Notes: generated by a model from the sequence alone, not told the origin. Counted from the stretch's first letter, positions 44,778 through 55,298 are shown. The stretch: DNA of 64,000 nt from Barnesiella propionica (GCF_025567045.1 NZ_JAOQJK010000009.1:1-64000), one strand, 5' to 3'. Program-made: numbers and translations.

Positions 44778-45350
44778 TTATTCTTCGGCGGACGGAATAA
44801 TGTAACCGTTCATCATGGCATAGAAACTGAGGCCCGATACCGTTTTAATCCCCAGTTTACAGGTAATATTCTTGCGGTGTGACAGGACCGTATTGATACT
44901 GATATTGAGACGGTCCGCTATTTCTTTGTTCAGGCATCCCCGCGCGACCAGCTGCAAGACCTCTATTTCGCGCGGACTCAGTTCTTCATGACTGTCGCTT
45001 TCGGTACGCTGACACATCGGTTTAAGTATTTGCTGCAATTGATCCACCAGATTATTCTCTTCTTCACGGATGCATAGATGGCTTATGGAATGGTCGGTAA
45101 TCGTGCACGGATATTCCGTCAGTAAAATAGTACGGTTCTTTCTGGGCAGAAAAAAGTCTCCGTTACAAACAAACGTTTCTCCCGATACGAGATAAATATC
45201 GTATTTTTCGGGATTGTCCGCCAGGAATGAACCGGCACAAGTGTACAAAGCCGGCACAGGAGCCGAAAAATACACTTGTAACAGATATCTCAATCCTATG
45301 TTTATTAGTGGGAAGGGAGATATCACGGCTATTTGTTTCTGCTTCAGCAT
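44778..45350 (-). CDS. LuxR-type regulator with a degenerate receiver domain
   Basis: 190 residues. The C-terminal LuxR/FixJ helix-turn-helix (about 122-168) is sharp: [34 protein letters not shown]. The N-terminal half has the fold order of a receiver domain, but the acidic pocket ([10 protein letters not shown] in place of DD) and the phosphoacceptor (Ser56 in DIYLVS) are missing, so it cannot work by normal phosphorylation. It lies 7 bases downstream of the hemerythrin-domain gene, suggesting a shared role, perhaps in response to oxygen or nitric oxide (inference). Confidence 0.85.
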   Translation of the reverse strand: MLKQKQIAVISPFPLINIGLRYLLQVYFSAPVPALYTCAGSFLADNPEKYDIYLVSGETFVCNGDFFLPRKNRTILLTEYPCTITDHSISHLCIREEENNLVDQLQQILKPMCQRTESDSHEELSPREIEVLQLVARGCLNKEIADRLNISINTVLSHRKNITCKLGIKTVSGLSFYAMMNGYIIPSAEE

Positions 45351-45357
45351 ACCATTT

Positions 45358-46059
45358 TTAGCAGGAGGTTTGGATGGCTTCCCAAAGGGGCTTCAGTATT
45401 TTATTCCGTATCCGGTTATGTTGAGTTAGATCTTTTTCAAGCGTGTCGATAGCGAAGATAACGCCATGGCATAAATTAAGGTCGTAATCTCCGGTCAGGT
45501 GTATCACAAAAAGACTCTTCAGGTCGTTCAGTTTTTCTTCCAGACTGTCGGATTCTGTGTGATTATAAGTAAGGGTTACTTCATGGTTGTCTTCCGATAA
45601 AACCTGTAATTCTTTAGCCTTTTGTTTTATAGCCGGGAACCATTCTGTTTTATCATATTCGATACGTGCCAGAAATTCTTTTTTGAGCTCATTGAAAAAT
45701 TTTCTCATCAGCTCCAGATTATTATTCTCGTTATCGCTTTTATTGATAAGCGAATTGAAGTGATGTTCAATGTTGGGTAACTGAAACTGTTCGTAATAAC
45801 TGTTGGCCTTGATGAGATAATCTACTATTTGTGGAGCGCAGAAAGATTTCAGCCTTTTTTCGGGAAAATATTCTTCATTGATAAAAGTATTAATTATCGT
45901 CAGGAAGAAATCAGTATCCAGTTTTTTTTCTTCACATACCGAACGGATGCTTTTATCCCCAACTCCCAGTTTGATGCCGAATCGGTTGATAACGGGTATC
46001 AAAGAAGGCTCTTTCAATATTATTTCGCAAAGTTGCATGTCAGCATGTACGAGTGCCAT
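45358..46059 (-). CDS. hemerythrin-domain protein, RIC/YtfE-like
   Basis: 233 residues. The N-terminus ([29 protein letters not shown]) follows the ScdA_N pattern but lacks the paired cysteines usual there. The second part is an HHE four-helix domain with [29 protein letters not shown] and [12 protein letters not shown] supplying His and Glu/Asp ligands for a di-iron centre. Proteins of this kind repair iron-sulfur clusters or bind oxygen/NO. It precedes the LuxR-type gene by 7 bases and follows the folate gene by 37. Confidence 0.83.
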   Translation of the reverse strand: MALVHADMQLCEIILKEPSLIPVINRFGIKLGVGDKSIRSVCEEKKLDTDFFLTIINTFINEEYFPEKRLKSFCAPQIVDYLIKANSYYEQFQLPNIEHHFNSLINKSDNENNNLELMRKFFNELKKEFLARIEYDKTEWFPAIKQKAKELQVLSEDNHEVTLTYNHTESDSLEEKLNDLKSLFVIHLTGDYDLNLCHGVIFAIDTLEKDLTQHNRIRNKILKPLWEAIQTSC

Positions 46060-46096
46060 ATATCTTTATGTTTTATAATTCTGATCTTTGTGGTAT

Positions 46097-46651
46097 CTAT
46101 TCATTTATTATTTCATCCGGAGTGATAATAATATCCATTTTTATATCATGTGGTTCAGCAGGTAATTCCGGTATTATCTGGCAGGAGTATGCTATTCCCA
46201 CTTTTAAGCACTTATGTCCGTTTAACAGACGGTCGTAATATCCTTTTCCTCGTCCCAGCCGGTTCCTTTTCCGGTCGAAAGCTATTCCGGGTACGATAAC
46301 CAGATCGATAAGTTCCGGCGGATATTCATTCCCCGACGGTTCCATAATGCCATACATCCCGGTAGTGAGATTGTCTTTGCAATAACGTTTTATTACCAGT
46401 TGTTCTCCTTTTACGACCGGCAGGAATAATTCTTTATCGTTCTGCCAGCAGGTAATAAATTCTCTGGTTTCTACTTCATCCGGCAGGGAGTGGTATATGA
46501 GGATATGGGTCGCATTTATAAATTCGGGCCGTGCTTCCAACTGTTCGAAAATACGCTGCGCAGAAGAAACCTTTTCTTCTATTCCGAGAGCAGTTTTTCG
46601 TTCATTGATTAATTTTCTTATTTTATATTTTTCGTTTTTTCCTTCCGCCAT
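46097..46651 (-). CDS. 5-formyltetrahydrofolate cyclo-ligase
   Basis: 184 residues. Family motifs: basic N-terminus (KYKIRKLINERKTALG) that binds ATP, LIYHSLPDEVETREFI, GIMEPSG, and the signature VPGIAFDRKRNRLGRGKGYYDRLL. The enzyme makes 5,10-methenyl-THF from 5-formyl-THF with ATP. Its ATG overlaps the last base of the S41 peptidase gene, so it is in one operon with it and with dCMP deaminase. Confidence 0.95.
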   Translation of the reverse strand: MAEGKNEKYKIRKLINERKTALGIEEKVSSAQRIFEQLEARPEFINATHILIYHSLPDEVETREFITCWQNDKELFLPVVKGEQLVIKRYCKDNLTTGMYGIMEPSGNEYPPELIDLVIVPGIAFDRKRNRLGRGKGYYDRLLNGHKCLKVGIAYSCQIIPELPAEPHDIKMDIIITPDEIINE

Positions 46652-48282
46652 TATTTTTCCTTTTCAGTGTTAGGAAAACCTTTACCCTGATCCAATAACT
46701 CCTGTGCTTTGCGAAGTGTTACATCGTCCCTGAAAAACAAGGGATAGAATGCATCATCACCTAATATATTCCGGGCAATATAGGATTGCAGTTGGTTGAC
46801 GATAAGATTTCTCGAAATATTGATATACACTGGACGCGGCTTGACTCCTTTTTCTGCTGCGTAATTTACAAATTCGTTCAGTAACATATCTCCGTTGAGA
46901 TAGGGCAGTATGCTTTTATGATCCTTTGCTTTGCTGAGTTCGTCCCTGTGACGGTCGGCATAATTGAATGCGAACTGGAACAAGAGCCCCTGATTGATTA
47001 CATTATTATAGTAAGAAGTTATTCCGGCCGTATCTCTGGGTACGAAAATATCGGGCATGATACCGCCTCCGCCGTACACTTTCCGGCCTCCTATGGTCGT
47101 ATATACCATCTCTTCGTTTTGTTTGATACTGTCCTGATTGAAAAATTCACCGTGCAGATACCTGTTCATTAGATCCATGCTGTAATCTTCGTTATCGCCC
47201 ATTTTATATTCTTTCTGGATGGAACGTCCTGAAGGAGTATAATACCGGGCTACCGTAAGACGTACGGCAGAACCGTCTCCGAACGGGTATTGTTGTTGTA
47301 CGAGACCTTTACCGAACGTACGGCGGCCTATAATGAGTCCCCGGTCATTATCCTGGATAGCGCCGGCAAATATTTCACTGGAGGATGCAGACCATTCGTC
47401 TGTGAGTACAACGATCTGGTTGTTCTGGAAAGCTCCGGTTCCGGTTGCATAAGCATCGTTGCGCGGGAACGATTTTCCTTCCGCATATACGATGAGCCTG
47501 TCTTTAGGCAAGAATTCGTTGACCATGTTAATAACGGCATCCATATATCCTCCCGGATTACTGCGCAGGTCTATTACATAACGGTCCGCACCTTGTTTCC
47601 TAAGACGTGCCAGAGCGTTCATGAATTCGTCATATGTTGTACGCCCGAATTTACTGATTTTAATATAACCGGTTTTAGGACTTAGCATATAAGCGACATC
47701 GACGCTGTTGACCGGAATATCTCCTCGGGTAACTTTAAATGACAGAGGTTTTTTAGAAGTGTTTCGTTTAACGCCTAATACGACTTCAGTACCTTTAGTT
47801 CCTTTCAATGTTTTAAGAACCTTTTCATTCGTAAGTTCTTTTCCTACAAACACACTGTCGTTGACCGAAACAATCCGGTCTCCGGGTAATAGTCCCGCTT
47901 TTTCCGACGGCCCTCCGGAAATAACGCTTACAACATTTATAGTATCGTTCATTAAATTGAACTGAATACCTATTCCGCTGAAATTTCCTTCGAGTTCTTC
48001 ATTTACTCCTTCTACATCGCTGGCCGGGATATATACCGAGTGAGGATCGAGTTCATTTATGATTTTGGGCATGACATCTTCCACCAGTTTTTCTTGTGAT
48101 ACCGTATCTACATATTCGGCTTCTATCATGTTGAGAAGTGCTTCAACTTTGTTCTCGCCGGAAAAGAGAGTAGAGGTTTTTCGGGAGATCACGTCATAAT
48201 AACGTCCTAAAAATATCCCGATAATAACAGCCAGAGCCAGGCTGAAAGGTACCCATACTAAACGTTTCTTTTCGTTACTCAT
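46651..48282 (-). CDS. S41 family C-terminal processing peptidase
   Basis: 543 residues. One membrane helix or signal anchor (about 9-26) is followed by a PDZ domain (about 85-165: GIGIQFNLMNDTINVVSVIS, GGPSEKAGLLPGDRIVSVND) and the S41 protease core with TDEWSASSSEIFAGAIQDND holding the catalytic Ser and GRRTFGKGLVQ holding the Lys. It trims or degrades periplasmic proteins. The gene lies 39 bases after dCMP deaminase and overlaps the folate gene by one base; this order is often seen in Bacteroidales. Confidence 0.95.
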   Translation of the reverse strand: MSNEKKRLVWVPFSLALAVIIGIFLGRYYDVISRKTSTLFSGENKVEALLNMIEAEYVDTVSQEKLVEDVMPKIINELDPHSVYIPASDVEGVNEELEGNFSGIGIQFNLMNDTINVVSVISGGPSEKAGLLPGDRIVSVNDSVFVGKELTNEKVLKTLKGTKGTEVVLGVKRNTSKKPLSFKVTRGDIPVNSVDVAYMLSPKTGYIKISKFGRTTYDEFMNALARLRKQGADRYVIDLRSNPGGYMDAVINMVNEFLPKDRLIVYAEGKSFPRNDAYATGTGAFQNNQIVVLTDEWSASSSEIFAGAIQDNDRGLIIGRRTFGKGLVQQQYPFGDGSAVRLTVARYYTPSGRSIQKEYKMGDNEDYSMDLMNRYLHGEFFNQDSIKQNEEMVYTTIGGRKVYGGGGIMPDIFVPRDTAGITSYYNNVINQGLLFQFAFNYADRHRDELSKAKDHKSILPYLNGDMLLNEFVNYAAEKGVKPRPVYINISRNLIVNQLQSYIARNILGDDAFYPLFFRDDVTLRKAQELLDQGKGFPNTEKEK

Positions 48283-48321
48283 CGTAGTAAACTATAATTT
48301 AGATTTGTTTTTTACGGTCGT

Positions 48322-48756
48322 TTACACTCCCGCTTCGATAAAATCAACTTTTATACCTGCTTTCTCCAGTAAATCAATGCCGTCGTGTAACCGGTAGTGT
48401 TCTGAGAATACGACCCTTTGAATTCCTGATTGGATGATTAGCTTTGCGCATTCTATACATGGAGAGGACGTGACATATAATGTCGCTCCTTCACTGCTGT
48501 TATTGCTGCGTGCCACTTTGGTTATAGCATTAGCTTCGGCGTGAAGGACGTAGGGATAAGTATGACCTGTCTCGTCTTCACATATATTTTCAAAACCAGC
48601 CGGGGTTCCGTTATATCCGTCCGAAATAATCATTTTGTCTTTTACGATAAGGGCTCCTACCTGGCGTCTTTTACAATATGAGTTTTCCGCCCATATCAGA
48701 GCCATACGAATATAACGTTTGTCTAAAGCGGTTTGTTTGTCCGATATTTGTTCCAT
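48322..48756 (-). CDS. dCMP deaminase (ComEB-like)
   Basis: 144 residues, zinc-dependent cytidine/deoxycytidylate deaminase: HAEANAI supplies the His ligand and catalytic Glu, and SSPCIECAKL the two Cys ligands. Near the start, YIRMALIWAENSYCKRRQVG fits the family. It converts dCMP to dUMP for thymidylate synthesis. It is the first gene of the operon; a -7 element TACCTTTG is at 48839-48832. Confidence 0.94.
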   Translation of the reverse strand: MEQISDKQTALDKRYIRMALIWAENSYCKRRQVGALIVKDKMIISDGYNGTPAGFENICEDETGHTYPYVLHAEANAITKVARSNNSSEGATLYVTSSPCIECAKLIIQSGIQRVVFSEHYRLHDGIDLLEKAGIKVDFIEAGV

Positions 48757-48831
48757 ATAATGAAGTAGTCCTTTCTGCCTTTTTCGTATTAGTTGCTCCG
48801 GGAGAGTTTAAGTCTGCCGGAAAGAACGTTG

Positions 48832-48839
48832 CAAAGGTA
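48832..48839 (-). promoter_or_regulatory. -7 promoter element of the dCMP deaminase operon
   Basis: The minus strand reads TACCTTTG, exact TAnnTTTG, 76 bases before the ATG. Confidence 0.6.
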
Positions 48840-48931
48840 AGTCTTTTTATGAATATTGATATTTTTACGGCTGGTTTTTTCTACGATAATATGTAAAAAA
48901 AACGGTGTGAAACATGATTTTGTTTATGTAG

Positions 48932-48969
48932 AACCGGACCGTTTTCTAATGAAGAAAACGGTCCGGTTT
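48932..48969. terminator. terminator of the antiporter gene
   Basis: AACCGGACCGTTTTCT pairs with AGAAAACGGTCCGGTT, a strong stem downstream of the leftward transporter gene. Confidence 0.8.
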
Positions 48970-48988
48970 AGTTTTTTGATTTATATGT

Positions 48989-50452
48989 TTATCTCTCAGT
49001 TTTACTTTCTTGCATCTCCTTTTTCCAGGTGGTGGCACAAAAAATAAGAGCGAGGATACTGGCTATGATCATCAGCCAGAAAGATGCATTCCATCCCATA
49101 TGGTCAACGATACTTCCCATGGTGATTTTGGCAAGTATAGCGTCGCCGATAAGATAACCGAACAGACCTACGAATCCGGCTGCTGTCCCTGCCGCATTTT
49201 TGGGAACGAGATTTACCGCCTGTACTCCTATTAAGGCTACCGGGCCATAGATACAAAAACCAACGAAAATCAGGGCGCAATAAACTATCGTATGTAATAT
49301 CGTATGAAAATCTGTTCCGAATGCCGATGACAAGAGAGTTGCAATAGATGTGGCTTTCCAGTACAGGATGATCCCGAGCAGGACGAGTGCCATGTAAATG
49401 ACATTAGCCGGAGCACAACGCCCCTTAAAGTATTTGGAGGATATCCATCCGCAGATAATAGTTCCCGGAACACCGGCGTAATTATGCAAAGAAAATGCAA
49501 GGTTTCCCTGCTCCTGGGAAAATCCCAGCATCGTACATAAATAGGTAACCGACCAGTCTCCTGCACCATAGCGTACTAGATATACAAAAGCATTAGCCAG
49601 TGCGATAAGCCATAATACTTTATTCTTGAACACATATTCGACAAATAGAGTTTTGAAGGGTATTTTTTCTTCATCGTTCTTTGTTTTCTTTGCGGAGAAA
49701 TCCTTACGGTATTCGTCTATAGGAGGCAGTCCGCAGGATTGTGGGGTATCTCTTATTGCCCACCAGCAAAATAAAGCTATTACGACGGCTACGGCACTCG
49801 GAAATATAAATGCACCTCTCCAGGCTTGAGATATTTCACTTCCATTTGTCAGTGTCACTGTACAGATTCCCGCCATTAAAACCATTCCTACTGTTGCCAG
49901 ATTTCCTAATGCGCCGCTTCCTATCGTGTGTGAAGTATTCCAGATAGACATTTTAAAACTCCGTTCATTTTGGGAGAACCAATGCACCATAATACGTCCG
50001 CAAGGAGGCCAACCCATTCCCGAAAGCCAGCCGATGACGAGCATAAATAGAAACATGACGGCTACTGAGCTTGTAGCAAAAGGAAAAATTCCTACAGACA
50101 TCATGACGAGTGCTGACAATATAAGCCCGATGACCAGAAATTTCCGGGAGTCGGAACGGTCCGATAAGCTGCCCATCAGGAATTTACTGAAAGCATAAGC
50201 GATAGATATGCCGCTCATAGCGAAACCTATCTGTGCATAATCCAGTTCCAGGCCCCCTTCGGCTACTGATTTTTGCATTTCGGGAGATGCGAGCGCCATA
50301 TTCTTACGCACCAGATAATAACCTGCATAACCGAAGAATGCTCCCAAAAATACTTTTAACCGCATTTTCTTATAGGTAGAGGCTATTTTGTTCTCCGGTA
50401 ATAATGGTTTTGCTTTGGGCGGACTGAAGAAATCGGACAAAATGTTTGACAT
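48989..50452 (-). CDS. organophosphate:phosphate antiporter (GlpT/UhpT family, MFS)
   Basis: 487 residues with twelve membrane helices. The OPA-family pattern is seen: FLGAFFGYAGYYLVRKNMAL in helix 1, FLMGSLSDRSDSRKFLVIG after helix 2, and VIGWLSGMGWPPCGRIMVHW. The conserved Arg of helix 1 (YYLVRKN) that binds phosphate is present. It exchanges glycerol-3-phosphate or a hexose phosphate for inorganic phosphate; which one is not decided here. No sensor kinase pair is adjacent. Confidence 0.9.
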   Translation of the reverse strand: MSNILSDFFSPPKAKPLLPENKIASTYKKMRLKVFLGAFFGYAGYYLVRKNMALASPEMQKSVAEGGLELDYAQIGFAMSGISIAYAFSKFLMGSLSDRSDSRKFLVIGLILSALVMMSVGIFPFATSSVAVMFLFMLVIGWLSGMGWPPCGRIMVHWFSQNERSFKMSIWNTSHTIGSGALGNLATVGMVLMAGICTVTLTNGSEISQAWRGAFIFPSAVAVVIALFCWWAIRDTPQSCGLPPIDEYRKDFSAKKTKNDEEKIPFKTLFVEYVFKNKVLWLIALANAFVYLVRYGAGDWSVTYLCTMLGFSQEQGNLAFSLHNYAGVPGTIICGWISSKYFKGRCAPANVIYMALVLLGIILYWKATSIATLLSSAFGTDFHTILHTIVYCALIFVGFCIYGPVALIGVQAVNLVPKNAAGTAAGFVGLFGYLIGDAILAKITMGSIVDHMGWNASFWLMIIASILALIFCATTWKKEMQESKTER

Positions 50453-50670
50453 GATATGAATAATTTGTAAGGTTGAATATGTTTTTTTGAGTGGATAAAT
50501 ATAGTAAAAAAAAGAATAAGAAATATATTATGCTTTCTTTTTCTTTTCTTTTGAGGCCCGTATTCTTTGAATTATGCTTAGTGTGGTTTTTAATAAACTG
50601 ATAATCTTTATATTATGTCCGTGATGCTATCTGGCTCTTATATATGTTTTATTTGCAGTAGGTGAAAATA

Positions 50671-50705
50671 AAAAAACGTTTGGACCAGTAGTCCAAACGT
50701 TTTTT
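50671..50705. terminator. terminator of the M3 peptidase gene
   Basis: AAAAAACGTTTGGAC pairs with GTCCAAACGTTTTTT around CAGTA, a perfect 15-bp stem. Confidence 0.85.
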
Positions 50706-50725
50706 AGAATAAGATATCTTTTGAT

Positions 50726-52810
50726 TTATTTAAGAATACCGTCACGTTTCATAAGAGCTTCGATAGTAGGCTCGCTGCCTTTGAAGCGTTTATAAAGTAC
50801 CATCGGGTTTTCTGTTCCTCCGCGTTTGAGGATATTATCGCGGAAAGAAGCAGCTGTAGCCGGATCGAAAATTCCGTGTGCTTTAAATACCGCGAAAGCA
50901 TCTGCGTCGAGTACTTCGGCCCATTTATATCCATAGTATCCGGCTGCATATCCTCCTGAGAAAATATGACTGAACTGCGGGCTGATAGCTGTTCCGTCCA
51001 CCAGAGGAGTTATTTGTGTGCGTTCTATAGCTGTACGTTCAAAGTTAATAGCATCTCCGGGGACGGGAGCAGAAATCGTATGCCAGGCCATATCAAGAAG
51101 GCCGAATGTAAGCTGACGCACGCAAGCATAAGCAGCGTTGAACCGACCTGCGTTCTTGATTTTCTCTACCAGTTCGGCCGGTATTTTTTCGCCTGTTTTA
51201 TAATGTACGGCGAAACCATCCAGGAACTCTTTTTCGGACAGGTAATTTTCGTTGAACTGGGATGGAAGTTCGACAAAGTCATGGTATACGCTGGTTCCGG
51301 AAAGCGAAGGATAGGTAACTTCGGAGAGCAGACCATGCAAAGAATGTCCGAATTCATGAAGGAATGTCTCTACCTCATCGTATGTAAGGAGAGCAGGAGC
51401 CGTTTCTGTAGGACGGGTAAAGTTCATTACGATTGTTACGTGCGGACGGCTGTCGTTACCTTTCTCATCCTTCCATTGCCCTTTAAATTCTGTCATCCAG
51501 GCTCCGCTTCGTTTCCCTTCACGGGGGAAGAAGTCGGTATAAATTATACCTACATATTTTCCATTAGCGTCTCTTACTTCAAATGCTTCGACTTCCGGAT
51601 GATATACGGGAATTTTACTGTTTTTGGTGAATGTAAGACCGTATAGTTTAGTTGCCAGACCGAATACTCCTTTTTTTACATGTTCCAGTTCAAAGTAGGG
51701 ACGGAGCATTTCATCATTGAGGCTGTATTTGATATCTTTCAACTGGTTGGCATAGAAAGAGAAATCCCACGGCATAATGGTTACGTCGCTGCCTTCTTTA
51801 CCGATAGCGAAGCCTTCTATTTCTTTTACTTCCTGGACAGCAACGGGTTTGTAAGCTTCCAGTAGCTGGTTTAGTAATTTATATACATTAGAGCTGTTTT
51901 GCGCCATCGTATGTTCCAGCTTATATTCGGCATAGTTTGGTTTGTCAAAAAGTTTAGCTATTTCCATACGGACTTCGGCGATACGTTTTAGAACAGGAAT
52001 ATTATTATATTCTCCGTCCAAATTTCTGGAATTGTATGCGCGGTATAATTTTTCACGCAGGTCGCGTCGTGTCGAATATTTCATGAAAGGAGCATAGCTG
52101 GGATAGGAAAGATTGACCAGATAACCTTCTTTCCCTTTGCTCTTAGCCAGAGTTGCGGCTCCGTCTATCGCACTTTGAGGGAGGCCTTCCAGGTCGTTTT
52201 CTGTCAGCTCCATACTGAATAAATTTTGTTCCTTCAATACATTTTGCCCGAATGTCAAAGTTAATTGGCTCAGTTCGGAAGAAAGTGCACGGTATTTTTC
52301 TCTGTCTTCGCCTTGAAGATTGGCTCCTTGGCGAGCCATGGAATCATACGTCTCGTCCAGTAACATACGTTGTTCGGGGGTCAGTTCCAACAGGTCGCGT
52401 TTGTCATATACGAATTTTATGCGTTCGAACAATTTTTCGTTCAGACTGATGTTGTTACTGTGTTCCGATAATTTAGGGGAAATACGTTGCGATATCTCCA
52501 TCATTTCCGGAGTACTTTCGGCACTTAATAAAGCGAAAAAAACATTAGCTACACGACTCAACAATTGTCCTGAACGGTCAAGAGCTTCTATCGTGTTTTC
52601 GAAGGTCGGCATTGACCGTTGGTTTACTATAGCGTCTATTTCTTTCTGGTGTTCTGCCATACCTTTTTCAAAAGCCGGTTCATAGTCGGTTATTTTGATT
52701 TTGTCAAAAGGTACGGTTTCGTACGGTGTTTTGTACTTTCCGAAAAACGGATTGGCTGCTTGTGTCATAAGCGTAAATGCGGTTAAAAGCAATAATACTA
52801 TTTTTCTCAT
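50726..52810 (-). CDS. M3 family peptidyl-dipeptidase/oligopeptidase
   Basis: 694 residues with a signal peptide (IVLLLLTAFTLMTQA before ANPFF). The zinc motif HEFGH with its downstream Glu is in VETFLHEFGHSLHGLLSEV, and FVELPSQFNEN follows as in Dcp and oligopeptidase A. The signal peptide points to the periplasm, where it would degrade short peptides from the cell's food supply. Its size is that of Dcp. It is monocistronic. Confidence 0.94.
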   Translation of the reverse strand: MRKIVLLLLTAFTLMTQAANPFFGKYKTPYETVPFDKIKITDYEPAFEKGMAEHQKEIDAIVNQRSMPTFENTIEALDRSGQLLSRVANVFFALLSAESTPEMMEISQRISPKLSEHSNNISLNEKLFERIKFVYDKRDLLELTPEQRMLLDETYDSMARQGANLQGEDREKYRALSSELSQLTLTFGQNVLKEQNLFSMELTENDLEGLPQSAIDGAATLAKSKGKEGYLVNLSYPSYAPFMKYSTRRDLREKLYRAYNSRNLDGEYNNIPVLKRIAEVRMEIAKLFDKPNYAEYKLEHTMAQNSSNVYKLLNQLLEAYKPVAVQEVKEIEGFAIGKEGSDVTIMPWDFSFYANQLKDIKYSLNDEMLRPYFELEHVKKGVFGLATKLYGLTFTKNSKIPVYHPEVEAFEVRDANGKYVGIIYTDFFPREGKRSGAWMTEFKGQWKDEKGNDSRPHVTIVMNFTRPTETAPALLTYDEVETFLHEFGHSLHGLLSEVTYPSLSGTSVYHDFVELPSQFNENYLSEKEFLDGFAVHYKTGEKIPAELVEKIKNAGRFNAAYACVRQLTFGLLDMAWHTISAPVPGDAINFERTAIERTQITPLVDGTAISPQFSHIFSGGYAAGYYGYKWAEVLDADAFAVFKAHGIFDPATAASFRDNILKRGGTENPMVLYKRFKGSEPTIEALMKRDGILK

Positions 52811-53069
52811 TACAGTGTTATTAGTGTTATATTACAAAGGTCTTAATAATCCGGCATACACATATCTATTTATTATTAATAAATATTAATCGTTGATTTT
52901 TTGCCGTTGAAAACATTAATAACAAACATTTTGTGTAAAGTAATTAGGGTATCTGTCATGAACGATTGTTCTGTTAACCGGTACAAGGCAGCCCTGTCTT
53001 GATAAGATAATCTATACCTGCAGATTTTATTAGGAACCGATGAAGATACGGTATCATTTCGTATCCCCT

Positions 53070-55298
53070 TCAGGCTTGATAAGGCTGCATACTATACATT
53101 AGCTGGTCGAGCAAGATAGGTATGTCGTTTGCCGGAATACCTGCATGTAACAGATCGTCCATATCCTGTTTGAAAGAAGCCATGAAACGGTGGGTATCGC
53201 CACCCGACGATATGATACTTTGCCTGTAATATTCGATGGCTTTCCTGATATGTCCCAGTGAAAATTCTGCATGGCCGGCATTCAGGTAATCTTGAGGAGT
53301 AGGCTTATCTTCCAGTATTTTTTCGTAATAACGCAATGCTTGTTCGCTTTTGTCGGTAAGAAAAGAACACCATGCGATAGGCCTCCAGGCTTTATGTCCT
53401 TTCGGGTCGAGATAGTCTACTTTGAAATAATGCCGTAAAGCGGCTTCATAATCTTTTTGTTCCAGATAACAGTGCCCGATATTCATTTCGACAGATAGGT
53501 TATCCGGATTTATTTTTTCGGCCCGGTGATAATAATCCAGAGCCATTTCCGGCTTTTTAAGATTCCGGTAACAAGTTGCTATACGCCTAATGGTCCAGAA
53601 ACTGTTCGGATTGATAATCTCGGCTTTCAGATATGCTTCCAGAGCTTCGGCATACTGGTCGGTCATTTGATAACAATATCCTATTTTCTGGTATATATCG
53701 CTGTCGGAATGATAACGTTCCGACAGTTTTTCAAATAATTCCAGTGCGTCATCGTAATACTCCCGTTTGAAATAATATTCTCCTATGAGCCTGAGGCTGT
53801 TATCGTCGGAGAACACAGATTCCAGTAAAGGTACATGCAACAGGTTCAAATGTGTAACGAACGGATCTTCGAACTCTCCTCTCCTGTTATACAGTTTGAA
53901 GAACCGGTACAAGTCCTGAATATATCGGTTCGAAATGTTCTCCCTTGTTTTACTGGCCTTATATAATTCTTCACTTTCGTTCTCTTTTAAATCCATACCT
54001 TCTGCCCCGAATTGTGACATCATCATTTGTCTCTGGTTTTCGGGGACCTGGGTAAGGGTAAGGCAGAATGAATATTTATCGGAATTACACAAGAATCCCG
54101 AAACGTCTATTATCTTTTTGAAATTATTTCCCATGCTGTTATTTCCGAAAACATTGCGTAATGCACTATGATCGGGAGTAAAAGGGAGGAACCAGTTTCC
54201 TATTTCATTAAAGAAAGGAAAATTCTTGAGTTGAGCGAAAGTGCTCATGAACACGTCGGCACCTTCCATTTGCAGGTCGTTAAGCTCTTTCATCTTCTTT
54301 TCGATGCCGCTTTTTTCCAGCATTTCCTGCCATTCGGGATTTTTATCCAAGGCTGTCATATCATTCATGAGATCTTCCTGCTTTATTTTTTTATAAAGCG
54401 AAGGACTTATTTTCATCATCTGTGGCAGTAATTCTTCTTTCAGCTTACGTGATATCTTTTCTGTTTCCCGGCTTTTTATGAATTGCAGGAAAATATTACG
54501 TACATCGGTATTGAAACGGCTGTCTTCTTTTAAAGTATCGATTCTGTTTTTAAGTTTTTCCGAGAGGGATAATCTTTCCTTGTAAAGATACAGGATAATA
54601 AGGGCTCCGCATAGAGAACGAAGTTGCACCTCTTCGGAATTATGATTATAGCCGTCCAACAGTATCAGGAGTTTTTGTTCGTTGAACCTGTGCATCAGAT
54701 TCAGGGTTAGCGCCGAAACGATAAGAGCTGTTATATTTTCGGGATAGCGGTTGGGAGTAAGTGCATCTTTTAATGCCATGTAATCGCTTTCGATGGCCGG
54801 ATAATTGGTCCAGATGTTAATAAAAAGGTTTTCTCCGTCTTTTTCTACAGTACGTTTCATTTCCGCAAGCTTTGTATTCTCGGTGTCCGTTTCATCCAGT
54901 AGAGAGGCGAGGGAAAGATTATTGATATCGTTGTCGCATTTTTCGAAATCGTGAGCCAGCGTATATTCGGGATGGTTGGCCAGATAACGGCGATGGCTGT
55001 AATAAAAAGACGTAGATTCTTTTGTAAGCAACAGGTCGGTGACACGGTCGGTCAGCCGGTATGACGATATGACTAGCTGGTCGTATATTTTTTTTCTTTC
55101 CGGATCTTCTGCTCCGTCCAGCATGTATTGAATCATATACCGGTATGATGTTTCCATTTCGTTCAGCTTGTCGGTACTTTGCCAGTCCTGTAGTGGAGTA
55201 ACAAGAAGATTTAGTTTTTCAAAAGATTCTTTCAGGCGGCGTTCGGCCAGTAAAGTATATATTTCTTTTTGTTTTTGTATGATTTCCGAAACTGTCAT
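53070..55298 (-). CDS. large TPR-repeat protein
   Basis: 742 residues. The first two thirds are helical with charged, coiled-coil-prone stretches and no named domain; the last third (about 500-720) carries at least five tetratricopeptide repeats, for example YYDDALELFEKLSERYHSDS, YAEALEAYLKAEIINPN, PEMALDYYHRAEKINPDN and DYEAALRHYFKVDYLDP. No signal peptide is present, so it is cytoplasmic or peripheral. A protein-protein scaffold role is expected; the partner is unknown. Confidence 0.8.
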   Translation of the reverse strand: MTVSEIIQKQKEIYTLLAERRLKESFEKLNLLVTPLQDWQSTDKLNEMETSYRYMIQYMLDGAEDPERKKIYDQLVISSYRLTDRVTDLLLTKESTSFYYSHRRYLANHPEYTLAHDFEKCDNDINNLSLASLLDETDTENTKLAEMKRTVEKDGENLFINIWTNYPAIESDYMALKDALTPNRYPENITALIVSALTLNLMHRFNEQKLLILLDGYNHNSEEVQLRSLCGALIILYLYKERLSLSEKLKNRIDTLKEDSRFNTDVRNIFLQFIKSRETEKISRKLKEELLPQMMKISPSLYKKIKQEDLMNDMTALDKNPEWQEMLEKSGIEKKMKELNDLQMEGADVFMSTFAQLKNFPFFNEIGNWFLPFTPDHSALRNVFGNNSMGNNFKKIIDVSGFLCNSDKYSFCLTLTQVPENQRQMMMSQFGAEGMDLKENESEELYKASKTRENISNRYIQDLYRFFKLYNRRGEFEDPFVTHLNLLHVPLLESVFSDDNSLRLIGEYYFKREYYDDALELFEKLSERYHSDSDIYQKIGYCYQMTDQYAEALEAYLKAEIINPNSFWTIRRIATCYRNLKKPEMALDYYHRAEKINPDNLSVEMNIGHCYLEQKDYEAALRHYFKVDYLDPKGHKAWRPIAWCSFLTDKSEQALRYYEKILEDKPTPQDYLNAGHAEFSLGHIRKAIEYYRQSIISSGGDTHRFMASFKQDMDDLLHAGIPANDIPILLDQLMYSMQPYQA

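Noticed and set aside
50966..51646. 226-codon rightward open frame opposite the M3 peptidase
   Set aside because: Antisense shadow; the leftward M3 gene carries HEFGH and full-length homology.
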